This document shows positions 42,772 to 53,885 of a stretch of DNA of 64,000 nucleotides, in pieces. Source of the DNA: Eublepharis macularius (taxonomy: Eukaryota > Chordata > Lepidosauria > Squamata > Eublepharidae). Location of the stretch: positions 11,245,001-11,309,000 of the forward strand of contig NC_072795.1 of assembly GCF_028583425.1 (NCBI RefSeq). The letters run 5' to 3'. Position numbers and translations under genes: made by a program. Numbering within the stretch: the first letter of the stretch is position 1; each line of letters begins with the position of its first letter. The notes under the pieces were generated by a model. That model saw only the letters and a list, made by a program, of their open reading frames with translations. It searched no databases and was not told the DNA's origin.

Positions 42772-43612
42772 TATTACAAATTGAGTTCCGATTTTCTCCG
42801 CAACAAATATATATCATTTTCAAAGTGTATGTTAAACATAAGAGCCCTCTTTTTTCTATTATTCCTGACTCTTAATCCATAAATCCAGATATCATAAAAT
42901 CATTATTATCTAGTTCATGTAAAAAGTCTATAAACGGCTTCCATTCAACCAAAAACTAAGGCAATGTCTTTAATCAGTGGAGTAGTTTAGTTTTGCCCTT
43001 TTTCTCATCTTTCTAAACTATACTTTTATTATTATTAGCTGCTTGTCTTGTTTGTTATTTCAAGTTTATATGTGTTGTTAGTGTGGGTTTTTTTAGATTG
43101 TTGTGTTTCTTCTGTCTTTTAAGTTTACTGTTTATAGTTTAAATAAATAAAATTTATACTTAAAAAAAAAAGACAGGAGAAAACCAGGTTACAAAGTGTC
43201 CTCATTCCAGCAAAAGAACTTTTCTGCCTCCCGCACCCCTCCAGCACTGCGTCCCGCTGATCTCCATGAAAATCTACTCTTTTTTTTTTTTAATAAAATT
43301 TTTATTGGAATTAGAATCATTTGATTTCACATTACAATCAATTCCCGTTTCCCAATTTCTAACCCCCTCCCTTTCCCCCATGAAAATCTACTCCTGAGAG
43401 ATAGAAGACCCTGAGGAGCAACATGGGTGGGGGCTGCAGTAGAAAGGGTGGAAATTGCTAGTCCACAGCCGTTCTATGCTAGTCACTGGGTCTACACCGA
43501 TCACTTATTTTAGGGGCACCATCTGAATTTCAGGAAAATATCTTTTGATTTCTCAGAATTCTTTTGGAGAGACGTACAGGCAGTTGTTCGTTCACCTCTC
43601 TCTGCCATATTC
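42772..43612. other. Unassigned stretch with AT-rich tails
   Basis: Contains AATAAATAAAATTTATAC plus poly(A) at 43143-43170, and a poly(T) followed by TAATAAAATTTTTATTGG at 43280. These are retroposon-like tails whose bodies I could not assign. Confidence 0.3.
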
Positions 43613-43615
43613 TGA

Positions 43616-43824
43616 ACCTGTTGCCAGCTCCAGGTTGGGAGATTTTGCAGGTGGAGCCTGGAAAGAGCGGGGTTTGGGGAGAAGAAGGACCTAGCAGGGT
43701 ATAATGCTATGGAGTCCACCCTCCAAAGAAGCTATTTTCTCCTGGGGAACTGATGTTTTATGGCTTGAGATCAGTTGTAATTCCAAGAGATCTCCAGCCA
43801 GCACCTGGAGGCTGGCAACCCTAT
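43616..43824. mobile_element. hAT-type MITE, TAGGGTTGCC family
   Basis: TGTTGCCAGCTCCAGGTTGG at the left, GAAGCTATTTTCTCCTGGG in the middle, TGGAGGCTGGCAACCCTA at the right. Confidence 0.75.
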
Positions 43825-43997
43825 GTTTAATATAAAAGAGGCATGCTGACTTCTGTCTTGTGTTGATAGGTGGGTCATAGCTGCTTTATTGCAGTGTCTA
43901 CAGTCAGAGACTTCTCTGCAATAGACATGAATTCTAATTTGTTAGTTTAGTATGTTCTTTTAAGCCAATTCTTAAATCTGGTTCTGAATTCTCCCTA

Positions 43998-44222
43998 GAA
44001 GCTAAAATTACAAAACAGAGGCTATTGTACTTTGGACACATCATGAGAAGACAAAATTTACTGGAAAAGACAATAATACCAGGAAAAGTTGAAAGCAGAA
44101 GCAACAGCCTTCAATTTATAAGATCTGAGCAAAGCTGTTAAATAATGATAGGATGTTTTGGATGTTGTTATCTCGTAGGGTTACCATAAGTCGGAAGCAA
44201 CTTGAAGGCACATAATACACAC
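43998..44222 (+). repeat. Bov-B (RTE) LINE 3' end fragment
   Basis: Frame remnants read LLYFGHIMRRQ and LEKTIIPGKVES, the same C-terminal block as at 31270, with internal gaps. It ends GTTACCATAAGTCGGAAGC, CTTGAAGGCACATAATAC. Confidence 0.75.
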
Positions 44223-46640
44223 TCACAACTGAGGTTGCCAATCTACCAAAAGAATTTTTTCCCCAAATAATCAAAAGGCAAACTGTTCCTCATAGCTGTG
44301 TATTTTCTGTTATTTGTTGATGCGCAGTCTTAAGCAGCATAACACCCTTCTAAACCTATTGATTTCAAGAAGGGTGTGTCTCTACTTTGCATTGCATTGT
44401 AGGCATCTTTGTTTTGAAATGTGTTCCTGGATCTGCCAGAACCTGCTAAACTAGCAACCACTCCACAAGACTGGCTCCAGGTCCTTGATCTTCAACCCAG
44501 AGAGTTTTGCTCCACAAAAACCAGGCTAGGGACCAGAATTTTATGTCCTCAACAACTTTGCAAACGTATAAAAGATGTTGGGAAAATAGAGCATACAGAA
44601 GAACATTGGAATGGTGCTGCCAGTCAGCAGCATGCTCTAGCTATTGGCTGAACAATTGTGATGGCCCCTTCTTTCAGAACAGCTTGAAATATTCATGAGT
44701 ATTTGAAGTGCTCCGAAAGTAATTGCTAGTAAGCTGCAGAGGGGGAAAGTTGTTTTGGCTGGAAAACTGCATAGAAAGTGAGCCCAAGAGGTAAAGAAAG
44801 TTTTGCAGCGGTCCCAGATCCGGTGTGGCTTGGAGAAAGGCAGCAGAGTCAGTACATACATATGTGCCAACAAGTTGCAACTGACTTATGGCAACCCCAG
44901 CCAGGGATTTTCAAGGCAAGCAAGAAGCCGAGGTGGTACCTCTGTGTTATGCACAAAGAAGAACGAATTTAAGGCTTCCTACGCTGGCCAGCTCCGTACT
45001 ATAGAAATTTCAGAGGAGGACATGATGCAATAGCTTTGCTTTTTGGAGATTTCCTCATCTGAACTGGTTAATCTACTCATTTGTTTGATTTACAAATGTG
45101 TTTGAATACAAATTTATAGGTATCTCTTTGGATGCACTGAAGGGACTGTAAGATAACCTACAATCTAACAAACAAGAACTAGCTCTAAATGTTAAGAAAA
45201 GACTGTCTTTAATATTTTCTTTTTCTGTTGTAATATAAATTGAACCAAAAACCCTAAATCACCTCCAAAAGTAGCAGTCAGTGTCCTTGGAAGACTTAAC
45301 TCAGTTTTAGGATTGCACTGTAAATAAGTAGGCTGCAACCTAAGGGCATAATTGATTAAAACTGATCCCTATTTAATCAACTAAAGCAGAGATTCTTAAT
45401 GGGGACCGTATAGCCTTCCCAGAATGATCCGCGAATTCTGAGTGTCATTTGGAACTACGGGAGAGGGGACATTCAGGATTTTAGGAAGCCCATTATCCTT
45501 TTCAATGGCTTTTGACGGCCAGCAGAGAAGTATTATTGCTCACCTAGGTTGACAAGCAAATATCAAACATAGCTTTAAAAAGTACATATCTGTTACGCAA
45601 TAGGATCTCAGTGAATATAAGCCTAAGAGATCTGTTTATTGAGTGCACATGTCATAAATATACCTAAAGTTGCTTTGTCTTCTGTCCTAGTTTTTATTTA
45701 TGTTTGGGGGGGGGGGGCAATTCAATGATAATGTTGCATGCTCAGTAGGGAATACTGAGAGTTTAAGAACAACCAAACTAAAGATTTCATTGAATGATCT
45801 GCCAGTTACAGCTTGCAGCCTTAACTTTAACATCTTTCAGCATCCATTTTTTTATATTACATTTTGTCCTAGTTTTTTTGTATTATTGCCTTTTTTTAGC
45901 TTCCAGTTTTGCTTTGCATTTTACATCCCCGTGCTTCTGAATTCATTCCCCACCCCACCTAATCTGTGGAATATAATTCTAATCCCTTGAAACTATGTTA
46001 AAGTCCACCCTGAAGTCTTGATTGTTAATATTCTTGATGACACCGTCTTTTGTCTTTTTGTCATTGTGACTGTAGCAGTGAATTTAACAAAATTGCGTCC
46101 CTCCCAATCTGTTTCAACAAGTCACCTTTTGTGTTCCAGAGAGAAGCACAAATACTGAGTCTAATATTCAGGGCTGAGTCGTTCGCTGTTTGTTTTTCCA
46201 TGCCATCTTTCACATGAGCGACAGCTGGCCAGAACCCTGCCAGTGTAGTCAGTACTGCATATACATACATATATTAGACAAGATCACTTGGAACCATGGA
46301 TCCGCCTCCTGGTCTTCTGAGTTGTGAGTAAAGCCCAGACATTCTGTGAGACCACAAGGGTTGCTCTCTTCTAAAGGGCAGTGTCTGCTGTCCCCACCCC
46401 CATAAGCCACCCGCAAAGGTTGCCAGGGTGATTTATTTGCACTCATGGATGGGCAAATGGTACTAAGATGAGAGAAGGGACAAGAATATTTGTTCAGGGA
46501 TTACTTATTAACGCTGATAAATCTGAGATGGGAAAGCATCGAGTGCAAAATCCCGGCAACATGGACGCCAGTACCATCTCCAGTTCCAGACACATGTATT
46601 CCAACGTTCTGTTTGCGTTCTCATTGTGGACACAACTTTG
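44223..46640. other. Mostly unassigned stretch
   Basis: The only recognised element is a 5S-SINE/Bov-B-type tail at about 44855-44945 (GTGCCAACAAGTTGCAACTG, GGCAAGCAAGAAGCCGAGG; minus strand). A frame at 44421-44651 has no recognisable domain. A G-run lies at 45704-45717. Confidence 0.35.
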
Positions 46641-46644
46641 AGAT

Positions 46645-46810
46645 CGTTTCAGGTGGATAGCTGTGTTGATCCATAGTAGAAGAGCAAGATTCAGGTTCAG
46701 TAGCACCTTGAAGAGCAACTAGATTTCCAGGTGTCTGAAGAAGAGAGCTTTGACTTTCAAAATTTCATACCCTAGAAATCTATCTTTAAGGTACTGCTGG
46801 ACCCAAATCT
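46645..46810. repeat. Interspersed repeat, GTGTTGGTCTG type
   Basis: TCAGGTGGATAGCTGTGTTG, GTAGCACCTTGAAGAGC and AGAGAGCTTTGACTTTC; the right half repeats the motif in inverted form (TTTAAGGTACTGCTGGAC). Confidence 0.65.
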
Positions 46811-46904
46811 TACTCCTCTACAACCTTGAGAGCAGATGTACAAAGAGATTTTCAAACTGGCATAGTGAGTACACAAAAAATTGGCCATTTCACCATCACC
46901 AGTC

Positions 46905-47118
46905 CTGACCTGAATAGCCAAAGTGAGCCTGATCTCGTTGGATCTCAGAAGCTAAGCACGGTCGGCTTTGGTTAGTAATTGAATGGGAGACCTCCAACAA
47001 AGACCAGGGTTGCAGAGGCAGGCAATGGCAAACCACCTCTGATAGTTTCTTGCCATGAAAATCCCACCAGGGGTCGCCATAAGTCAACTCTGACTTAAAG
47101 GCACCACACACACACAGT
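46905..47118 (+). repeat. 5S rRNA-derived SINE, full length
   Basis: The head GAGCCTGATCTCGTTGGATC, TCAGAAGCTAAGCACGG and GGTTAGTAATTGAATGGGAG aligns along 5S rRNA, keeping the A box and C box of its internal promoter. Then follow GGCAATGGCAAACCACCTC and a Bov-B tail, GGGGTCGCCATAAGTC, with CA repeats. The head is well diverged from the intact 5S genes at 15.7 and 17.5 kb, so it was not derived from them locally. Confidence 0.85.
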
Positions 47119-47147
47119 ATATATATCCAGATAGTTTAACAACATAT

Positions 47148-47380
47148 TTGGTGTAGTGGAATTTAAGAGCGGCAGGACTCTAATCTGGACAAGTGGAGAT
47201 TCCCCACTCCTCCACTTGCAGCCAGCCGGGTGACATTGGGTCAGTCACAGCTTCTTGGAGCTCTCACAGGGTGATTGTCATGAGGATAATAACAATACAC
47301 TTTGTAAACCACTCTGAGTGGGCGTTAAGTTGTCCTGAATGGTGGTATATAAATCGAATGTTGTTGTTGTTGTTATAATT
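47148..47380 (+). repeat. tRNA-derived SINE
   Basis: Same subtype as 26892: TTGGTGTAGTGGAATTTAAG, AAACCACTCTGAGTGGGCG and a GTTGTTGTTGTTG tail. Internal deletions shorten the body. Confidence 0.8.
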
Positions 47381-48695
47381 TATACTCCTTGCTTGTACCT
47401 CTTCTTCAAAAGTAACTTGTTACTGCTTGGAATATGATGTTTTCCCTTACAGCCTGGCCTCTTCTGATAAAGGACCCCTTGTAATATTGCCTTCATGGTG
47501 CAGGACCTCCTACAGTGTATGTTCTTCCCGCCCCAGGCTAGTTTGGTTAGATTGGAAGACCATATGGAAGAACTCTGTTAGCTCCCTCCCCATGACAACA
47601 TTCCTTCCCTAGGTACTAAGGCAGACACATTGTGGGCTCCTCCCAGGTGGCTTAGATCTTTGGTACAAAACAAATGTCTACAAGGAATCCAAAGTGCACT
47701 TCATAAATCACAATTTAAATATACATACATTTTGACCTGTATTTTGAATTGAACCTGATAGCTTATTGGTTGTTACTAATTCATAAATTGCTTACTTGTT
47801 CAGTAAATACTCTGGTGTCTGGGCCACCATTCTCTGAACTTGTAAGTACACATTAGAAAGAAGTAAAAAAGCTTTTAAGAACATTTCTCAGATTCCTCCC
47901 CCCCTTACCCGGCATCGTAATGTGGTTATTGGCTCAGCACAGATTCACACGCTGATTGATTTGTTTCTAGTCCAAATGTGCTACCAGGACTGATACACAG
48001 CAGTTACGCCAAGCCAGCAGCAAAAGTTCAAAATCCTCTGCAATAACAGGTGGTACCTCTGCTTGGCATTCAGGTTTTCAGGTGCTATTGCTGGATAAGC
48101 GAATATCTAATAGTGCTGTAAGCAGATCACTGTAACACAAGTCTATTATGCAACACCTCCCAGTTCTATCTGGGTGAAGGTTCAGCATGAACAAAGCTAG
48201 GGTTGCTCTCCAATGCTTTCACTGGGCCCTGATCACCTTCACTTGTGCCTTTTGCTTTTCAAAGCAAGCCACAACCTCTGGGTCCTTAGAACGTTCACAC
48301 ATTTCTCAACAAAGAGACAGGTGTGTGCTGTCAAAATCGTGATTAAGGCTGATTATAGAGTATAGGTGGGTGGGATGCTGCTGCCCAGAAGGGCTGCTGG
48401 TGGATAGGAACATGCACAGCCCGTGATCAGAGGCAACGAGCTGAGCCCTTACCCATCACCAGTGAAGCTGACCACAATGGCCCCTGCAGAGCGGGCCACT
48501 CGGTTTATCCCTGGGCCATTTAAACTTCTCAGTCTACCACCTTAGTTTTCCATGGGTTATTACAAAGCTTCTGCTTTCCAGAAAAAACTTGTTTCAGGCT
48601 TGTGAGCCAACAAAGCAAAGAATGGACTGCATGACCACATAAAGATCAAAGCAGTCCACATCTGGACAGGCAAATTAGCCCACTTTTCACAAGTA
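47381..48695. other. Unassigned stretch 5' of VWA5B2
   Basis: No repeat family or exon recognised. If VWA5B2 has its promoter close to the coding start it would lie here, but I see no CpG island or TATA box in a convincing position. Confidence 0.3.
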
Positions 48696-48699
48696 GGTT

Positions 48700-49058
48700 G
48701 GAAAGTTTGAATCTCTCTGTTGCAGTAAACATGATCCTACTGGGTAGTTTCTGTATGGTTTAATATGTCAGTCTTAGACAGAATTTTGTCCAGAGGCAAT
48801 TGAATGGACAAATAAATGGTATGAATATGCCTCTATGGCTAAATTAACTTCTAATATGCACAATAGACCAACACAAGAATTTCAGGAAAAAATGGAGAGA
48901 TTTCTTTGATTACGTAGCTGGAAATTAAGAAAAGAATAATGAACATGGATATAGATCAATGATAAAACTAAGACCTTAAAAATGTTAAATATAAAATGTG
49001 ATGCCTATGATTGAACATAGAATGTTCAGTGAGAAAAGCAGACTATAAATAAACATTT
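48700..49058 (+). repeat. CR1/L2-like LINE 3' end
   Basis: AACATGATCCTACTGGGTAG resembles 35308, and GTTCAGTGAGAAAAGCAGAC with a TATAAATAAAC tail gives the 3' terminus. Confidence 0.5.
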
Positions 49059-49236
49059 TTTTAATTCCCCTATAAAGATTGTGGGACTTCTCCTCTCTCC
49101 CAAACTCTATTCCACTTTGACCCATTTCTCCCACTTCCTCCTTCATTGATCTGGCTTCCCCACTTGGCTTTTTTTCTTTCTTCTTGTCATCTCCATAGCT
49201 GCAGGGGGTGGAGCTTGATAGTTCTACCTGAAGACC

Positions 49237-49375
49237 ATGCCAGGTTTGTACTGCCTGCCAACCTGGACTGCCCTCCCTTTAAAGAGCTCGTGTGTGAAGG
49301 CCTGTGCCAATGGGTATTCGCTGGGATTCACTGCGTACCTTACTTACATCAACTTGGAACAGGAGCCTGTAGAAG
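49237..49375 (+). CDS. VWA5B2: VWA5B2 coding exon 1 (start codon)
   Basis: First coding exon of von Willebrand factor A domain-containing protein 5B2, a large protein of the VIT plus VWA type (human about 1240 residues) whose cellular role is little known. The 46 residues begin MPGLYCLPTW and contain VKACANGYSLGF and LTYINLEQEPVEG. From memory, mammalian VWA5B2 starts MPGLYC, has RACANG at the same place and ends this exon with PVDG. VWA5B1 starts MPGLLNW, so 5B2 fits better. The segment opens the VIT domain. The exon ends GAAG|GTAAGA, phase 1. An acceptor-like CTCCATAG lies 37 bp before the ATG, so the first exon may be untranslated and upstream. Confidence 0.88.
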
Positions 49376-49814
49376 GTAAGAGCTTCTTGGAGTCACAACA
49401 GCGCATTGTGCGTGCATTGATGGTAGGTGCTGCCTCTGATATTAAAAGCAGTGTAGTGGTCCTTGATGCATTCTTTTTGCTGCTTCAGAACTCAGGTAGA
49501 CGTGCTCTATAATATACTTCTTTTATTACCATAGATCAGCCACCATTCTCTGCTCTTTTGTGGAGAGTCCTCCTCATTGAATAGACCAGCTGAAAGCAAA
49601 TCCATCTGTTCAACAGTGCCTTTTAGTGTTCTTGTAATTAAGATGAGTTACAGGGAAATAATTTGGTGGACTGTGACGGAGTATGGGTTTGTGGGTGAAG
49701 TTGGTTTGAGAGAGTCTGTCCATCATTCACTGCTGCAAGAGTTACAAAGAGGAGGTAGCTCAGCTCTGGCATGCAGGAAGAGCAAACTGAATGGGAGGGT
49801 GGACTGTCATTAAA

Positions 49815-49958
49815 GTGAGCAAGATTCGAGTCCAGTGGTACCTTAGAGACCGAGTAGATTTCCAGGATATGAGTTATCTTGACTCTCAAAAGCTCATCTC
49901 CTCGAAATCTAGTTAGTCTCTAAGGTGCAGCTGGACTTGAATCTTGCTCTTCTACTGC
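49815..49958. repeat. Interspersed repeat, GTGTTGGTCTG type, in VWA5B2 intron 1
   Basis: GTCCAGTGGTACCTTAGAG and ATCTAGTTAGTCTCTAAGG lie in opposite orientations around GAGTTATCTTGACTCTC, so this is the hairpin form. The hAT MITE at 49967 inserted at its right edge. Confidence 0.7.
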
Positions 49959-49966
49959 ATAACGAC

Positions 49967-50370
49967 TAGAGGTGGGCACGAACCAGAAAAAAAATGAACC
50001 ATGTGGTTCGTGGTTCATCAAATTTTACAAACCACGAACTTTCACGAACCTGTCCCTGGTTTTCGAACTGGTTTGCTTGGTTTGTGAAAACATCACATCC
50101 AAGTCAGAAAATCATCACTTCCGGGACAGCAGAAGGTAACTTCCAGGCCAGCAGAAGGTCTGCAGGAAGTCCATCCCCTGTTGCCTAGGAAACTGATTGA
50201 TTGGCACCAGGCTGTCTGCAGTCACAAACCAAAAAATGAACCAAACGAACCAGCCTAAAGTTCGTGGTGGTTCATCAGAAATGGGATCTGATGAACCGCA
50301 GTTCGCGAACCACGAACCAGCCTGGTTTGTGCTTAATTTTGGTTCGTATTTCGGTTCGTGCCCATCTCTA
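49967..50370. mobile_element. hAT-type MITE beside VWA5B2 exon 2
   Basis: 404 bp starting TAGAGGTGGGCACGAACC and ending GGTTCGTGCCCATCTCTA, with several internal TGGTTCGTGGTTCAT-like repeats. A perfect ATAACGAC duplication flanks it (49959-49966, 50371-50378). Its right end is 33 bp from the first base of VWA5B2 exon 2, so the branch point of intron 1 must lie in the duplication, in the short remaining stretch or in the element itself. Confidence 0.92.
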
Positions 50371-50403
50371 ATAACGACACTTAAGGCGGTTTCCATTGCC
50401 CAG

Positions 50404-50565
50404 GAGTATTCGTTTATCCACTGGAAGAGTCAGAGGTGGTGGCAGGCTTTGAAGCTGTGACAGGAGGCAGAACCTTCACCTTCCAGATCCAGAACCGGCA
50501 CAGGGCAGAGGACTGCTGCCTTGACTGTAGTTCCACTTTGAACCAACCTCTGCGCTGCACCAATG
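50404..50565 (+). CDS. VWA5B2: VWA5B2 coding exon 2
   Basis: Preceded by TTTCCATTGCCCAG and followed by GTGAGT. It reads GVFVYPLEESEVVAGFEAV, then FTFQIQNRHRAEDCCLDC and LRCTNG. GVFVYPL...E.EVV.GFEA is a strongly conserved VIT-domain block of the VWA5B proteins. The exon is 162 nt with phase 1 at both ends, so skipping it would keep the frame but remove the core of the VIT domain. It joins exon 1 through a shared glycine codon. Confidence 0.9.
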
Positions 50566-51512
50566 GTGAGTTACGCTTACTTCTCTTTTGCAAAGTTTTG
50601 ATCCCAGAACTGGAGATAATAACAATCGAGCAATGCCAATTGCCACTTTGGGGTCAGGAAGGAATTTTCCTCCAAGCCAGGTTGGCCAGGGATCCTGGAG
50701 GTTTTTTGCCTTCCTTTGGGCATTGAGCAGGAGTCACTGGGGTGGGGGGATAGCTGTGAATTTCCTGCATTGTGCAGGGGAATGGACTAGATGACTGCTG
50801 GGATCCCTTCCAGCTCTATCAGTGAAATCCTAAGCAGAGTTTCTCCAGTCTAAAACTGTTTCTGTGTTTTCTATTTTTCTATATTGAGCTTGAATCAAAG
50901 CTAACACTCAATTCAAACAGCCTAGGGTTTGGGCAGGGGGTAGAAGAGTTGTGTCAGGTTACAGCTCCTCTGCTTTTGTTGTGTGATAAAGTGAGCAGCT
51001 CCCCATTCCGAGAGCTCTGTCCCAACAGTGTGAAATCTGCTCCATTAAAGAGCCTGAGGACTTTAGGCTGTGATCTAAGAGGCGTTTTGGTTCAGGTCTC
51101 CGCTCTGCCACAAACTTTCTCTCCCCAAGAACTATAGCCTTGAGTGAAGCTGCTGTATTTCAGGACTCTCTTCATAATGCAAGGAATAATACTGGCCTAT
51201 CCCACTGGGCTGTCATTAGGATTGCAAAGGTGATAATTGTGAAATGATTGGAGTTGTTAAGAAAAGGTGCTATATAAGTACTCTTTAGTATCTCGCTGAA
51301 ACTTCTAGGCGGGTCTTTTCTGTTACTGATTGCATTTTATATCCCATCTATTCTGCAGACTCTTGGCAAGCAGTGAGGTGAGTTAGCCATGGATGTCACT
51401 CACTATAGCTACCCAGTGACTTTTATGGCAAGTTCAAACTTATCAGTTCACACCAATCCTGTTTCGCACATAGCAGGCTGGTTATCCTCTTGTGATTTGA
51501 TTGAATCGCATC
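50566..51512. other. VWA5B2 intron 2, left part
   Basis: Contains a degraded GTGCAATCC-like piece near 50820-50860 (GTGAAATCCTAAGCAGAG) and a tRNA-SINE-like CAATTGCCACTTTGGGG stretch that I could not extend. Otherwise unassigned. Confidence 0.35.
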
Positions 51513-51766
51513 CAGGGCTTTTTTTCAGCTGGAATGCGGGGGAACGGAGTTCCGGAACCTCTTAAAAATGGTCACATGGCTGGTGGCCCCGCCCCCTGAT
51601 CTCCAGACAGAGGGGAGTTGAGATTGCCCTCCGCGCAACAGCGCGGAGGGCAATCTCAACTCCCCTCTGTCTGGAGATCAGGGGCGGGGCCACCAGCCAT
51701 GCGACCATTTTCTCCGAGGGCAACCCACTGAGTTCCACCACCTCTTTTCCCAGAAAAAAAGCCCTG
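51513..51766. mobile_element. hAT-type MITE, CAGGGCTTTTTTTC family, in VWA5B2 intron 2
   Basis: 254 bp with a perfect ATCGCATC duplication (51505-51512, 51767-51774). The centre is a nearly perfect palindrome (AGATTGCCCTCCGCGC and its complement), cleaner than in the other copies, so this copy is probably among the youngest. Confidence 0.92.
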
Positions 51767-52424
51767 ATCGCATCCCACTGTAAAAGAGTTTAGTTTCTAT
51801 TGTTACATGTGTTGTGGGCTCTTCTTAATCCCTTTTCCTTATTCTTATTTAAGGACCCAAATTGAGATGTAGTTTGCCAGCCTAATTAATAACCAAATAA
51901 AGTAGACTGACTTACCCTGTACCTTCTTACAAAGCAAATTATTATATTTTCCAGTGCTCAGGTCTGAAGCTCTGGTTCTAGGATGGCTAGTCAGGTACCC
52001 TGAGGGGAAACCCACGCCACTCAAAATTTCTCTTAAGTGCAGTTCTTCTGCCTTTTAAAAAACATGTGGTTGGGGTGGATCTTCTGGCAAACAGTGAACT
52101 CGATGTATGTTTTAAGAGGCCATAAGGGCCCTGTGCTTTAACTCCCATTTTTCCAAGTTATGGCTGTGAAATAGATAACACCACAGATTCAGTGAAAGCC
52201 CCTTATAAGTGTTTGCCCTTATGTGATTTATGTCTGCTTGCATAGCCTAGCCTTTCTAAATCACGGTAGCTTAAAAACGGGCTAATGTCCAATAAGGAAA
52301 CTGAACACAAGATGAAAGAGTACTCATAGCTTCCCTGCACACACGCACACACACCAGAGTGAGGATTAAAATCAGCTTGGAGGAGATGACTTTTGGCAGG
52401 AAAACTGCATGAGGGAAGATCAAG

Positions 52425-52605
52425 ATGGGTAGCCGTGTTAGTCTGTCTGTAGCAGTAGAAAAGAGCGAGAGTCCAGTAGCACCTACTAGACTAACAAAAT
52501 TTGTGGTAAGGCATGAGTTTTTGTGAGTCACAGCTCACTTCTTCAGTGGTATTTTGTTAGTCTTACAGGTGCTACTGGACTCTTGCTCTTTTCCACTGCA
52601 TGATG
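52425..52605. repeat. Interspersed repeat, GTGTTGGTCTG type, both ends present
   Basis: GATCAAGATGGGTAGCCGTG opens it. GTCCAGTAGCACCTACTAGA at 52471 is mirrored by ACAGGTGCTACTGGACTC near 52565, ending TTTCCACTGCATGA. This shows the element's inverted terminal regions. The stretch 51770-52420 is unassigned. Confidence 0.7.
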
Positions 52606-53128
52606 GAAATATCCCTTCTTCCTCCCTTCCCGCTCTACCATCTACCCCTTTAAACCTCTATGGCTACATTCTGCTTATTTTTCCCAACTAATCTTATAAG
52701 GTATTGTCCAACCCTAATATGGTACATTCCAGAGATAGGTTTACAACCTGTGACTTAAAGTTAGTGAGAGCTAGGTCTGAACTAGAAGGTACATCCCATG
52801 GGTTCTAGTACCAATAAAGTTACATCAGCACTTGCTTTTGGGGTGCCATTTTGACGGGCCAGATAAATAGGGTTTCCACAGAGATGTTGGGGTAGAGTTG
52901 CAATTCCATCTGTGTCATGGTCTTGCCGCCCAAATGGTGGCTTTCGGGTGGGAAGACGAGGGAGGGGCTATACATCACTGCAGTATTTCAATGAGAGCTA
53001 TGGCTTCTAGAGAGTAGCGCAGAGATTTAGGCTCCTTCCATATGTCTAAATAATTTAACATCCAAATCATGGTTGAGAATATGCCTTTGGTGTGGAAGGC
53101 ATCTCTTGACTCTCCATCTTCTACCCAG

Positions 53129-53348
53129 GTCACCTGATCCTCGATGAAGACTTGGCGCGTTCCATGTTCATCATGAGCACTGGCCCCGTTGGGCCCTCAG
53201 AAACCTTGACTGTGGTCTTCAGCAGTAGCCAGGAGTTGGCAACCCTCCCAAACGGCGCCCTGCGTGTCATCTTCCCCTCCGTGCTCACACCCTTCCTTTT
53301 ATCTGTCCCTGAAAGTGAAAGTGAGGCGAGAGGCTTGTGTGACGACAG
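53129..53348 (+). CDS. VWA5B2: VWA5B2 coding exon 3
   Basis: Preceded by CTTCTACCCAG. It reads GHLILDEDLARSMFIMSTG, then TLTVVFSSSQELATLPNGAL, RVIFPSVLTPFLLSVPESES and GLCDD. LP.G.LRV..P.VLTP and GLCDD are VWA5B2 landmarks at the end of the VIT domain and the start of the linker. The exon enters in phase 1 and leaves in phase 2 (220 nt). The donor is ACAG|GTTGGC, weak at positions +3 to +6. If read through, the frame stops 4 codons later at TGA (53362-53364), so correct splicing is essential. Confidence 0.88.
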
Positions 53349-53439
53349 GTTGGCCCTATGGTGATTTTCATGGCTTTCTCGGAGTCTCGGGGGGCGGAGG
53401 AGCAGAGAGTAAAGAGGACTGAAAAGCTTACGGGAACTG

Positions 53440-53530
53440 TGGCTTACCCATATGAAAGAGCCAGAGGCCAGTAGCACCAATAAGACTAACAAAATTTGTG
53501 GTAGGGTATGAGCTTTCATGAGTCATCCCA
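53440..53530. repeat. Interspersed repeat, GTGTTGGTCTG type (partial)
   Basis: CAGTAGCACCAATAAGACTA and GAGCTTTCATGAGTCATCC, in intron 3 of VWA5B2. Confidence 0.6.
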
Positions 53531-53679
53531 CCTTACCCATATAGGCTCTCAATTTTTGGCCAGCATCACGTAGTCTAATCCTTATAGGATGTTCTTCCAA
53601 GCACGGTCTCTCACATTCTATACAACCTTAATTTTTTTCAGCATAGGCAACACTGCCAATTGGTTATCTAGTGGGTAAA

Positions 53680-53885
53680 TAATAATAATAATACACTTAT
53701 ATACCACGTGCCCACTCAGAGCAATGGACAAAGTCAATGTCATTATAATCCACACAATACAGCTGGGAATCTAGGGATGTGGCTGACCCAAGGCCACCTA
53801 CTGAACTCATGGCAGTAGTGGGATTTGAACCATAAGAGTGCTGATTTACATCCTAAACTCTTAACCATTATGCTACAGCAGCAGT
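53680..53885 (-). repeat. tRNA-derived SINE, GCTGTAGCATAATGG type
   Basis: The minus strand reads GCTGCTGTAGCATAATGG, GGTTCAAATCCCACTAC and ends in an ATTATTATTATT tail. Sister of the copy at 38860. Confidence 0.7.

Noticed and set aside
46917-46995. Third 5S rRNA gene
   Set aside because: Diverged and continuous with a SINE body and Bov-B-like tail, so it is a 5S-derived SINE.
1-49000. ABCF3, the neighbour of VWA5B2 in mammals
   Set aside because: No ABC ATPase motifs (Walker A, signature) were seen in any frame, so it is outside the window or synteny differs.
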